Positions 1-7,498 of a stretch of DNA of 13,030 nt are shown here, one piece after another. The notes below the pieces were generated by a model. That model was not told the origin of the DNA, searched no databases, and saw nothing but the letters and a program-made list of their open reading frames with translations. Position 1 is the stretch's first letter. Every line of letters begins with the position of its first letter. The position numbers and the translations under genes were made by a program. Source of the DNA: DSOT01 sp052386775 (GTDB lineage Bacteria; Pseudomonadota; Gammaproteobacteria; Burkholderiales; SG8-41); assembly GCA_052386775.1 (NCBI GenBank), contig JBQTJV010000214.1, positions 1 to 13,030 on the forward strand, written 5' to 3'.

Positions 1-653
<653 letters not shown>

Positions 654-661
654 ACGCACCG

Positions 662-690
662 ATTATATAGGCGCCAGGACGACAGGCCGG
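662..690 (-). promoter_or_regulatory. Promoter of the FAD-oxidase gene, consensus -10 box, probably leaderless
   Basis: On the minus strand a perfect TATAAT occupies 667-662, with 8 nt to the ATG at 653. Transcription normally begins 6-8 nt after the -10 box, so the transcript would begin at or within about 2 nt of the start codon. The absence of a Shine-Dalgarno agrees with this. The -35 position for a 17-bp spacer (690-685) reads CCGGCC, unlike TTGACA, and lies inside an inverted repeat. This suggests an activator or repressor controls the promoter. The -10 match is seen directly; leaderless translation is inferred. Confidence 0.5.
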
Positions 691-711
691 CGTCTTGCGC
701 ATGCCGGCCTG
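683..711. repeat. Perfect 9-bp inverted repeat between acnA and the FAD-oxidase gene
   Basis: CAGGCCGGC (683-691) and its exact reverse complement GCCGGCCTG (703-711) flank 11 nt. Two further pairs inside (one of them G-T) could lengthen a stem. The arm centres are 20 bp apart, about two helical turns, as expected for a dimeric regulator. The arm nearer the oxidase gene covers the predicted -35 position of its promoter. No T-tract follows on either strand, so an intrinsic terminator is less likely than an operator or a structured acnA mRNA 3' end. Confidence 0.5.
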
Positions 712-740
712 CGTGGGGCGGTGCCTGGCGGCAACCGCTC

Positions 741-770
741 AAAACTGCTCTCTCTCGCGTGAGCGGAGAG
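741..770 (-). terminator. Weak candidate terminator after acnA
   Basis: Just after the acnA stop, the minus strand can fold CTCTC-GC against GC-GAGAG (770-752) with one bulged base and a 4-nt loop. TTTT follows about 7 nt later (744-741). The stem is short, has a bulge, and sits away from a short T-tract, so this is only a tentative intrinsic terminator. The stronger inverted repeat at 683-711 could also end the transcript. Confidence 0.27.
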
Positions 771-772
771 CG

Positions 773-3451
773 CTATGCAAGCAACTCGCGCAGCACGTAG
801 GGCAGGATCCCGCCGTGCTTGTAGTAATCGACCTCGATGGGGGTGTCGATGCGCAGCCGCAGCGCGACCTTGTCGGTCTGCCCGTTCCTGCGATGGACCA
901 CCATGGTGACGTCCTGCATCGGCGTGATGCCGTTCTCGATGCCCTGGATGTCGATGGTTTCCGAGCCGTCGATCTTGAGCGACTGCACGCTCGCGCCGTC
1001 CTTGAACTGCAGCGGCAGCACGCCCATGAAGACGAGATTCGCCCGATGGATGCGCTCGAAGTTGCGCACGATCACGGCCTTGACGCCGAGGAGCTGCGGA
1101 CCCTTTGCCGCCCAGTCGCGCGAGGAGCCCTGTCCGTACTCGTCGCCGCCGAACACCACAGAGGGCACGCCTTCCTTCTCGTAGCGCATCGCGGCGTCGT
1201 AGATCGGCATCTGCTCGCCGGACGGGTGGTGAACCGTGATACCGCCTTCGCTTCCGGGAACCATCAGGTTCTTGATGCGGACGTTGGCGAACGTGCCGCG
1301 CATCATCACTTCGTGGTTACCGCGGCGCGCGCCGTAAGTATTGAAGTCCGCGATCGAGACACCGTGGCTCTGCAGGTACTGGCCGGCCGGCGTGGTGGCG
1401 CGGATGCCCCCCGCGGGACTGATATGGTCCGTTGTGATGGAGTCGCCGAAAATGCCGAGCACGCGCGCGCCCTTGACCGGCTGCACATTGCCCGGTTTCA
1501 TGGAGAAGCCGGCGAAGTAGGGCGGCAGCCGCACGTAGGTCGACTTGTCGTCCCACTGGTATGTCGCGCCGACCGAAGCCGGGATCTCGTCCCACATCGG
1601 AGTGCCTTCCCCGAACGCCGAGAAGAGCTTGCGGTACATCTCCGGGTCGGTGGCGTACTTCATGACTGTGCCGATTTCCTGCGTCGAGGGCCACACATCC
1701 TTAAGGTAGACCGGCTTGCCGTCCTTTCCGGTTCCGAGCGGATCCCTGGTGAGATCGATGTTGACCGTGCCGGCGAGGCCGAATGCAACGACGAGCGGCG
1801 GGCTCATCAGGAAGTTGGCGCGGATGTTCTGGTGGATGCGCGCTTCGAAGTTGCGGTTGCCCGAAAGCACGGCGGCCGCGACGATGTCGTTCTTTGCCAC
1901 CGCCTCGTCGATATGACCATCGATCGGGCCCGAATTGCAGATGCAGGTCGTGCAGCCGTAGCCGGATACGTAATAGCCGAGCTGCTCAAGATAGGGAAGG
2001 AGGCCTGCGTTCTTGAGATACTCGGTGACGGCGAGCGAGCCCGGTCCGAGCGAGGTCTTGACGCGCGGATGCGGCTTCAAACCTTTCTCCACCGCCTTCT
2101 TCGCAAGCAGTCCCGCGCCGAGCAGCACGCCGGGGTTCGAGGTGTTGGTGCACGAAGTGATGGCCGAGATCAGGACGTCGCCATGACCGACGTCGATGCC
2201 TGATTGGCTCGTCGGCACGCGCTTCTGGAGCTCCGCGGCCTTCCCGTAGCCGCCGTCCACGAACGGCTTCTGCATCAGTTCATTGAACTTGCCCTTGAGC
2301 GCGTCGAGATCGAGCCGGTCGTGCGGGCGGCGCGGCCCGGACACGGCGGCTTTCACCGTGCCGAGATCGAGCTCCACCACTTCGCTGTAATCGATATCGC
2401 CTTTCGCGGGCATGCCGTACATGCCTTGCGCCTTGTAGTAAGCCTGGGCCGCAGGGACGATGTCGCCGCGCCCGGTCATGCGCAGGAATTCGCAGGCCAC
2501 GTCGTCCACCGGGAAGTAGCCGCATGTGGCGCCGTATTCCGGTGACATGTTGCCAATCGTCGCGCGATCGGGAACCGGCAGTGAGGCCGCGCCCTCGCCG
2601 AAGTATTCGACGAATTTGCCCACCACTTTCTTTTCGCGCAGGAGCTGCGTAATGCGCAGAACAAGGTCCGTGGCCGTGACGCCGTCCCTGAGCCGCCCGG
2701 TGAGATGGACGCCGACGACGTCGGGCTCGAGAAAGTACATCGGCTGACCCAGCATCGCCGCTTCGGCTTCAATGCCGCCGACGCCCCAGCCGAGCACGCC
2801 GAGGCCGTTGACCATCGTGGTGTGCGAGTCGATGCCCACCAGGCTGTCGGGATAGTACATGCCGTCCTTGTGCCAGACCACGCGCGAGACGTACTCGAGG
2901 TTGATCTGATGGCAGATGCCGTTGCCGGGAGGGATGATGTGGAAGGTCTTGAACGCCTGCGCGCTCCACTTGAGAAACTGGTAGCGTTCGCGGTTGCGCT
3001 TGAACTCGATTTCCATGTTCTTCCTGAGCGCATCCGGGCTGCCATAGTGGTCGATCTGCACCGAGTGATCCATGATCAGGTGCCCCGGCACGATCGGCTC
3101 GATGATTTCCGGATTCTTGCCCTGCGCCCTGGCCGCTTCGCGCATCGCCGCGAAATCGACCACCAGCGGCACGCCGGTCATGTCCTGCAACAGCACGCGG
3201 GCGACGACCAGCGGCACTTCCTCGCTGCGCGGTGCCCGCGGTTTCCATCCGGCGAGGGTCCTGAGATGGTCTTCGGTGATCTTCTTGCCGTCGAAGTTCC
3301 GCAGCGCGGACTCGAGGACCACGCGCAGACTGACGGGGAGCCGGGATACTTTGCCGAGGCCCGCCTTTTCGAGAGCGGGCAGCGAGTAGTACTTGCCTTT
3401 CTTGCCGCCGAAGGTGAATTCCTGCAGGGAACTGAACAGATTGTGGCTCAT
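773..3451 (-). CDS. acnA: Aconitate hydratase AcnA
   Basis: Cytoplasmic [4Fe-4S] aconitase converting citrate to isocitrate via cis-aconitate in the TCA cycle. It is complete at 892 residues, close to E. coli AcnA and IRP1. The cluster ligands are Cys434 (SAITSCTNTSNP), Cys500 and Cys503 (GYGCTTCICNSGP). Other conserved blocks are VGIDSHTTMVNGLGVLGWGVGGIEAE, GDSITTDHISPAG, YGARRGNHEVMMRGTF and the swivel-domain active-site GGDEYGQGSSRDWAAKGP. The ATG at 3451 has an AGGAG Shine-Dalgarno 5 nt upstream. One oddity: the residue two after the third ligand is Cys505, where IRP1 and AcnA normally have Gly (CIGNSG). This puts an extra thiol beside the cluster. The gene is divergent from the ThDP-enzyme gene and upstream of the FAD-oxidase gene. 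The assignment to AcnA rather than AcnB or a 2-methylisocitrate enzyme rests on length and motif order. Confidence 0.97.
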   Translation of the reverse strand: MSHNLFSSLQEFTFGGKKGKYYSLPALEKAGLGKVSRLPVSLRVVLESALRNFDGKKITEDHLRTLAGWKPRAPRSEEVPLVVARVLLQDMTGVPLVVDFAAMREAARAQGKNPEIIEPIVPGHLIMDHSVQIDHYGSPDALRKNMEIEFKRNRERYQFLKWSAQAFKTFHIIPPGNGICHQINLEYVSRVVWHKDGMYYPDSLVGIDSHTTMVNGLGVLGWGVGGIEAEAAMLGQPMYFLEPDVVGVHLTGRLRDGVTATDLVLRITQLLREKKVVGKFVEYFGEGAASLPVPDRATIGNMSPEYGATCGYFPVDDVACEFLRMTGRGDIVPAAQAYYKAQGMYGMPAKGDIDYSEVVELDLGTVKAAVSGPRRPHDRLDLDALKGKFNELMQKPFVDGGYGKAAELQKRVPTSQSGIDVGHGDVLISAITSCTNTSNPGVLLGAGLLAKKAVEKGLKPHPRVKTSLGPGSLAVTEYLKNAGLLPYLEQLGYYVSGYGCTTCICNSGPIDGHIDEAVAKNDIVAAAVLSGNRNFEARIHQNIRANFLMSPPLVVAFGLAGTVNIDLTRDPLGTGKDGKPVYLKDVWPSTQEIGTVMKYATDPEMYRKLFSAFGEGTPMWDEIPASVGATYQWDDKSTYVRLPPYFAGFSMKPGNVQPVKGARVLGIFGDSITTDHISPAGGIRATTPAGQYLQSHGVSIADFNTYGARRGNHEVMMRGTFANVRIKNLMVPGSEGGITVHHPSGEQMPIYDAAMRYEKEGVPSVVFGGDEYGQGSSRDWAAKGPQLLGVKAVIVRNFERIHRANLVFMGVLPLQFKDGASVQSLKIDGSETIDIQGIENGITPMQDVTMVVHRRNGQTDKVALRLRIDTPIEVDYYKHGGILPYVLRELLA

Positions 3452-3473
3452 GCTTGCTCCTGGATTGGAACGT

Positions 3474-3495
3474 GCGGACGCCGCGCGGACGCCGC
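3474..3495. repeat. Tandem duplication of an 11-bp unit upstream of acnA
   Basis: The unit GCGGACGCCGC occurs twice head to tail at 3474-3484 and 3485-3495, within the 5' untranslated or promoter region of acnA, 23 bp or more before its ATG. The 11-bp period is close to one helical turn. It may be replication slippage or a pair of binding sites. The rest of the divergent gap (3452-3682) shows no clear sigma70 promoter for either gene. Confidence 0.45.
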
Positions 3496-3682
3496 GCAGC
3501 GATGACGTTGTTCGGAAAAGTGGACGACGGCGCAGCTCGCAGCGATCGGAGTAGAGGGGCCAGTCATTTCGCTTTGATCGGACCGGGAGCGGAGCCTGAG
3601 GATAGCCCGCGAAAGTAAACGATGAGCTTATGCGGTGTCAAGGCTGTGCTACATTTACGCGCGGTGTACACCTGTCCACATC

Positions 3683-5311
3683 GTGTCAGAGAAATCCTTG
3701 CCTAATACGGCGACAATCATCGCGCGCGCCCTGAAGGAAGCGGGTGTTCGTTACGCCTTCGGCATTCCCGGCGGCGAGGTGCTCGAACTGCTGGAAGCGT
3801 TGCGCCGAACCGGCATCGAGTTCGTGCTCACCAAGCAGGAACTGGGCGCAGGCTTCATGGCGGACGCGACGTATCAGCTCACCGGCGCTCCCGGAGTGCT
3901 GGTGGCTACGCTCGGCCCCGGAATCACGAACACCGCGACGGCGGTGGCGCAGGCGCTGCTCGATCGATCCGCGCTCATCGTGGTGACCGGCGAGATTGCC
4001 ACGCATCTGAAAGCGGTCTACACGCACCAGATCATCGACCAGGAGTCGCTGTTGCGGCCGATCGTCAAGTGGTCCACCGGCATCGCGCGAGGCGGTGCAT
4101 ATGAGCAGGTGCGCAAGGGCATCGCCATCGCGTGCTCTCCGATGCCGGGTCCGGTTCATTTCAACCTGCCGACCGATGTAGCGCCGGCCGAACAAAAGGA
4201 GGGGCGCGCTTTCGCACCGATGGCAATCCCGAACGTGCCTTCAGCATTTGAGACGACGCCGGTGTTGGGGTGGCTCAAAGGCGCCCGCCGCCCGCTTGCC
4301 TTTGTGGGCGTAGGCGTGCAGCTCGACGGTGCAGTGCTGGAGTTCAAGGCTTTCATCGAGAAGTGGCGCATCCCGTTTATCGCCACCTACAAGGCGAAAG
4401 GCGTGGTGCCGGAGGATCATCCGCTCTGCATCGGCGCGACCGGTCTCAGTCCGGTCATCGACCAGATCCACATGGAGCGCATCAAGCAGGCCGATCTCAT
4501 TTTCACGATCGGGTTCGATCCGGTGGAGCTGCGCAGCGACTGGATGGCGCCGTGGGATGAAAAAAAGCGGACCGTCAATATCGATCTCGTCGCGAACAAT
4601 CACCACGTCTTTCGCAGCGCCGTGGAATACGTCGGCGGCATCCGCGGCGCTCTGGCCGCACTCGCGCGTGCCGCCCCGGTCAGGCGGCCGGCGCGCTGGC
4701 CGGCAGCGGAGCTCGAGCGGTACCGCAGCGCCTTGCGGGGCGCGATCGCGCAGCGGCCCTCGCGCGGCATCGGCCCTTATCAGGCCGCACTCACGCTGCG
4801 CGAGGCGTTCCCGCGCGACACGATCGCCACCATCGACACCGGCTCGCACCGCATTCTCATCAACCACGTCTGGCAGGCTTACGAGCCGCGGCGCCTGCTG
4901 CAGTCGAACGGCCTCGGTTCGATGGGTTACGCGCTGCCGGCGGCGATTGCCGCGAAGCTGCTCTACCGCAAGCGCCCGGTGCTCGCCATGATGGGGGAGG
5001 CGGGGCTCGACATGGTGATCGGCGAGATGGCGTTGCTGGAGAAGCACCGGCTGCCCATCGTGATCGCCGTCTTCCGCGACGACACGCTGAGTCTGATCAA
5101 GCTCAAGCAGGAACGCATGAAGCTCCCTGAAACAGGGGTGGCGACCGGCAGCCCGGACTACGTCCTGCTCGCCAAGGCCTACGGCGGCAACGGCATGGTG
5201 GTGCAAAGCGCCGCCGAACTCCGAAAAGCTGCACAGGCAGCGCTCAGGTCCAGAACTTTTACGCTGATCGAGATCCGGATAGATCCCGCCGAATACCGCA
5301 GGCAGATGTAA
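3683..5311 (+). CDS. ThDP-dependent enzyme of the acetolactate synthase large-subunit family
   Basis: Thiamine-diphosphate enzyme, 542 residues from GTG 3683, with the usual three-domain order: N-terminal PYR domain (about 1-170), central domain (about 190-330) and C-terminal PP domain (about 370-530). Such enzymes decarboxylate a 2-oxo acid and may ligate the product to a second carbonyl. The catalytic Glu is Glu53 in KQELGAGF; GPGITN and PGPVHFNLPTDV are also typical. The ThDP/Mg motif is unusual: the normal GDG is Gly-Glu-Ala (438-440), and the later NN/ND pair is Arg465-Asp466. Similarity beyond the motifs suggests an oxo-acid decarboxylase or carboligase other than housekeeping IlvB. No FAD-dependent or regulatory subunit gene is adjacent. 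An in-frame GTG at 3635 would add 16 residues that look non-conserved. Neither start has a good Shine-Dalgarno, so the start is uncertain. The next gene begins 190 bp downstream. Confidence 0.88.
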   Translation: MSEKSLPNTATIIARALKEAGVRYAFGIPGGEVLELLEALRRTGIEFVLTKQELGAGFMADATYQLTGAPGVLVATLGPGITNTATAVAQALLDRSALIVVTGEIATHLKAVYTHQIIDQESLLRPIVKWSTGIARGGAYEQVRKGIAIACSPMPGPVHFNLPTDVAPAEQKEGRAFAPMAIPNVPSAFETTPVLGWLKGARRPLAFVGVGVQLDGAVLEFKAFIEKWRIPFIATYKAKGVVPEDHPLCIGATGLSPVIDQIHMERIKQADLIFTIGFDPVELRSDWMAPWDEKKRTVNIDLVANNHHVFRSAVEYVGGIRGALAALARAAPVRRPARWPAAELERYRSALRGAIAQRPSRGIGPYQAALTLREAFPRDTIATIDTGSHRILINHVWQAYEPRRLLQSNGLGSMGYALPAAIAAKLLYRKRPVLAMMGEAGLDMVIGEMALLEKHRLPIVIAVFRDDTLSLIKLKQERMKLPETGVATGSPDYVLLAKAYGGNGMVVQSAAELRKAAQAALRSRTFTLIEIRIDPAEYRRQM

Positions 5312-5460
5312 GACGGTCGGAGGAGGTTGGATACGCAATAGTGTCCGGAGGGCGCCGCACCACATGGTGTGCAAGACAGCCCCTGAAAACTTGGGTAACA
5401 TGTCGCGCACATATCAGGGAGGCGGAAGCACCTGCGAGGGAGCTTTGGCTTAGAACAAAT

Positions 5461-5479
5461 GCGCTGAGCGCATCAGCGC
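5461..5479 (+). promoter_or_regulatory. Perfect 7-bp hairpin just upstream of the tctB ribosome-binding site
   Basis: GCGCTGA, a 5-nt loop GCGCA, then TCAGCGC form a perfect inverted repeat ending 7 nt before GGAGGAG (5487-5493), the Shine-Dalgarno of tctB. No T-tract follows. It could be a regulator-binding site or an mRNA structure that modulates tctB translation. The rest of the 190-bp gap (5312-5501) holds purine-rich stretches, including a Shine-Dalgarno-like GGAGGAGG at 5319-5326 with no properly spaced start, but no gene I can support. Confidence 0.4.
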
Positions 5480-5501
5480 CGCCATCGGAGGAGTCGCGTC
5501 A

Positions 5502-5960
5502 GTGGCTGACCGCGTCATATTCGTCTGCATCATCGTACTGGCTGCGGTGTACTTCTATGCGACCGCGCAGATTCCGTCCCTGGAAATAGGAGATCCCCTC
5601 GGGCCCAAGGCGTTCCCGCGACTGCTCGGGATCGCGCTGCTGTTCACCGGCGCCATGCTGCTGTTCGAAATGTGGCGTGCACCCGATAACGGCAAGAAAA
5701 GCGTAGGTGCGGCACCGGATCGCCGCGTCGTCGGCGTCATCGCCGTCGTCGTGGTGTGGACTGCGGTTTACTTCGCCGTTTTCGAGCCGGCCGGTTATGT
5801 CATCGCAACCACGCTATACCTGATCCCGCTGACGGCGTATTTCAACCGCGGCCGCTGGGTCATGAATGTGACGACGTGCGTGCTGTTCGCGCTGGTGAGC
5901 TACATCATGTTTACCAAGATGCTGGGCGTTTCGCTGGCCCGCGGCATCTTTCCGTTCTAG
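5502..5960 (+). CDS. tctB: Tripartite tricarboxylate transporter small membrane subunit TctB
   Basis: Small inner-membrane subunit of a tripartite tricarboxylate transporter, which partners the large permease TctA and a periplasmic receptor TctC to import a carboxylate. It has 152 residues, the normal size. Hydrophobicity suggests four membrane segments: about 5-20 (IFVCIIVLAAVYFYA), about 40-55 (LLGIALLFTGAMLLF), about 78-100 (VVGVIAVVVVWTAVYFAVF and following) and about 115-145. The segment GDPLGPKAFPRLLGIAL is typical of TctB (PF07331). GTG 5502 is chosen because GGAGGAG lies 8 nt upstream and the protein begins just before the first membrane helix. The gene ends 9 bp before tctA. The family assignment is firm; the transported substrate cannot be read from the sequence. 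Confidence 0.92.
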   Translation: MADRVIFVCIIVLAAVYFYATAQIPSLEIGDPLGPKAFPRLLGIALLFTGAMLLFEMWRAPDNGKKSVGAAPDRRVVGVIAVVVVWTAVYFAVFEPAGYVIATTLYLIPLTAYFNRGRWVMNVTTCVLFALVSYIMFTKMLGVSLARGIFPF

Positions 5961-5969
5961 GGGAGCGGC

Positions 5970-7478
5970 ATGGAAACCTTGACCCACATCATCAACGGGT
6001 TTGCCGTCTGCCTTCAGCCCATCAACCTGTGGTACACGTTCCTCGGCGTGTTTCTCGGAACCATCGTCGGCGTTCTTCCCGGCATTGGCACTTCCGCCAC
6101 CATTGCGCTGCTCATTCCGGTGACCTTCGGAATGAATCCGACCTCTGCACTGATCATGATGGCGGGCGTGTACTACGGTACCAAGTATGGCGGCTCGACG
6201 ACGGCGATCCTGATCCGCACGCCGGGCGAAGCCGCCTCCGTCATGACCACCATCGACGGCTACGAGATGGCGCGCAAGGGCCGCGCCGGCGCCGCCCTGG
6301 CGGTCTCTGCGATCGGTTCCTTCATCGCGGGCACGATCGGCGTGGTTGCGCTGACGATTTTCGCGGTGCCGCTCACCTCGATGGCGCTCAAGTTCGGCCC
6401 CGCCGAGTACTTCACGCTCATGCTGTTCGCCATGACCGCGGTCGCGTCGCTCACCGGCAAGTCCCCGGCCAAGGGCATGCTCGCCACCGTCATCGGGCTC
6501 ATGATCGCCACCATCGGCATCGACCTGCAGAGCGGGCAGCCGCGCTACACCATGGGCGTGCCGGAATTCCAGGACGGCGTGGGCTTCATCGTCGTGGTGG
6601 TCGGTCTTTTCGCGATGGCGGAAGTGTTCCGCGGTCTCGAGGGGCTGTTCCGGGGCACGGCGCCGCAGGCGATCAAGATCTCGGGCAAGCTGTGGCTCAC
6701 GCGAGAGGAGTGGCGGCGCTCGATCGGACCGATCTGGCGCGGCGGCATCATCGGATTCATCATCGGCGTGCTGCCCGGCGCCGGCGGCACGATCGCCTCG
6801 ATCCTCGCCTATACCACCGAAAAAAGACTGTCGAAACACCCCGAGGAATTCGGTCACGGCGCCATCGAAGGGGTCGCCGCGCCGGAAGCGGCGAACAATT
6901 CGGATACGGCCGGCGCGCTCGTTCCGCTGCTGACGCTCGGCGTGCCGGGAGGCGGGGCGACCGCGGTGATGCTGGGCGCGTTCATCATGTACGGCATTCA
7001 GCCCGGGCCGCTGCTCTTCCAGAACCGGCCGGATCTCGTGTGGGGGCTCGTCGACAGCATGTACATCGGCAACATCATGCTGCTCATCCTGAATCTGCCG
7101 CTCATCGGGCTGTTTGTGCGCCTGCTGTACATTCCCGCCGGCATACTCTACCCGCTGATCGTGGCCATCTCCGCGATCGGCAGCTTCGCGATCAACGGCA
7201 GCACGCTCGACCTCTACCTGCTGCTGTTCTTCGGCGTGGTCGGCTATATTTTCGACAAGGTCGATATTCCGGTGGCGCCGCTGGTGCTATCGCTGGTGCT
7301 GGGGGGTATCATGGAGCAGTCGTTCCGCCAGGCGATGACCATTTCGGGCGGCAATCCCAAGATATTCGTGGGCAGCACCATCACCGTGACGTTGCTGGTG
7401 TTCACCGTAATATCGATTGCGCTGCCGTTCATCCTGCCGCGGCTGAAGGCGCTGAGGCAATCCGAGGACGCGGCTTAA
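5970..7478 (+). CDS. tctA: Tripartite tricarboxylate transporter permease TctA
   Basis: Large inner-membrane permease of the tripartite tricarboxylate transporter, 502 residues, full length for TctA (PF01970). It carries about a dozen hydrophobic segments. The family's internal duplication is visible: GVLPGIG at 34-40 and GVLPGAG at 266-272 head equivalent halves. Each is followed by its own conserved loop: YYGTKYGGSTTAILIRTPGE in the first half and APEAANNSDTAGALVP...LGVPGGG in the second. A GGGGAG Shine-Dalgarno precedes ATG 5970. The IDH-like gene follows after 20 bp, which links transport to metabolism of the imported acid. No tctC receptor gene lies in this window, so the binding protein must be encoded elsewhere. 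TctA homologues carry citrate, tricarballylate, phthalate, glutamate and other acids, so the substrate stays open. Confidence 0.96.
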   Translation: METLTHIINGFAVCLQPINLWYTFLGVFLGTIVGVLPGIGTSATIALLIPVTFGMNPTSALIMMAGVYYGTKYGGSTTAILIRTPGEAASVMTTIDGYEMARKGRAGAALAVSAIGSFIAGTIGVVALTIFAVPLTSMALKFGPAEYFTLMLFAMTAVASLTGKSPAKGMLATVIGLMIATIGIDLQSGQPRYTMGVPEFQDGVGFIVVVVGLFAMAEVFRGLEGLFRGTAPQAIKISGKLWLTREEWRRSIGPIWRGGIIGFIIGVLPGAGGTIASILAYTTEKRLSKHPEEFGHGAIEGVAAPEAANNSDTAGALVPLLTLGVPGGGATAVMLGAFIMYGIQPGPLLFQNRPDLVWGLVDSMYIGNIMLLILNLPLIGLFVRLLYIPAGILYPLIVAISAIGSFAINGSTLDLYLLLFFGVVGYIFDKVDIPVAPLVLSLVLGGIMEQSFRQAMTISGGNPKIFVGSTITVTLLVFTVISIALPFILPRLKALRQSEDAA

Positions 7479-7498
7479 GGTTTTCTTGAAGGTCTGAA

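Noticed and set aside
695..2203. 502-codon plus-strand open frame
   Set aside because: Antisense to acnA, of low-complexity composition rich in Arg, Ala, Asp and His, with no domain. A shadow of the real gene.
3627..3655. Possible sigma70 promoter (CTTATG, 17 bp, TACATT) before the ThDP gene
   Set aside because: The -35 matches the consensus poorly and the -10 only moderately; not strong enough to report as a promoter.
5358..5369. Short inverted repeat CACCA-CA-TGGTG in the gap before tctB
   Set aside because: A 5-bp stem with a 2-nt centre is expected by chance at this size; there was no promoter to relate it to.
5341..5589. 82-codon frame in the gap before tctB, with an AGGAGG-like site upstream at 5319-5326
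   Set aside because: The spacing from the Shine-Dalgarno-like site is too long, the frame runs into tctB in another phase, and the peptide has no recognisable features.
5756..7489. 577-codon plus-strand open frame
   Set aside because: Out-of-frame reading of tctB and tctA, dominated by Arg, His and Gly and lacking membrane segments, while the other frame gives a perfect TctA.
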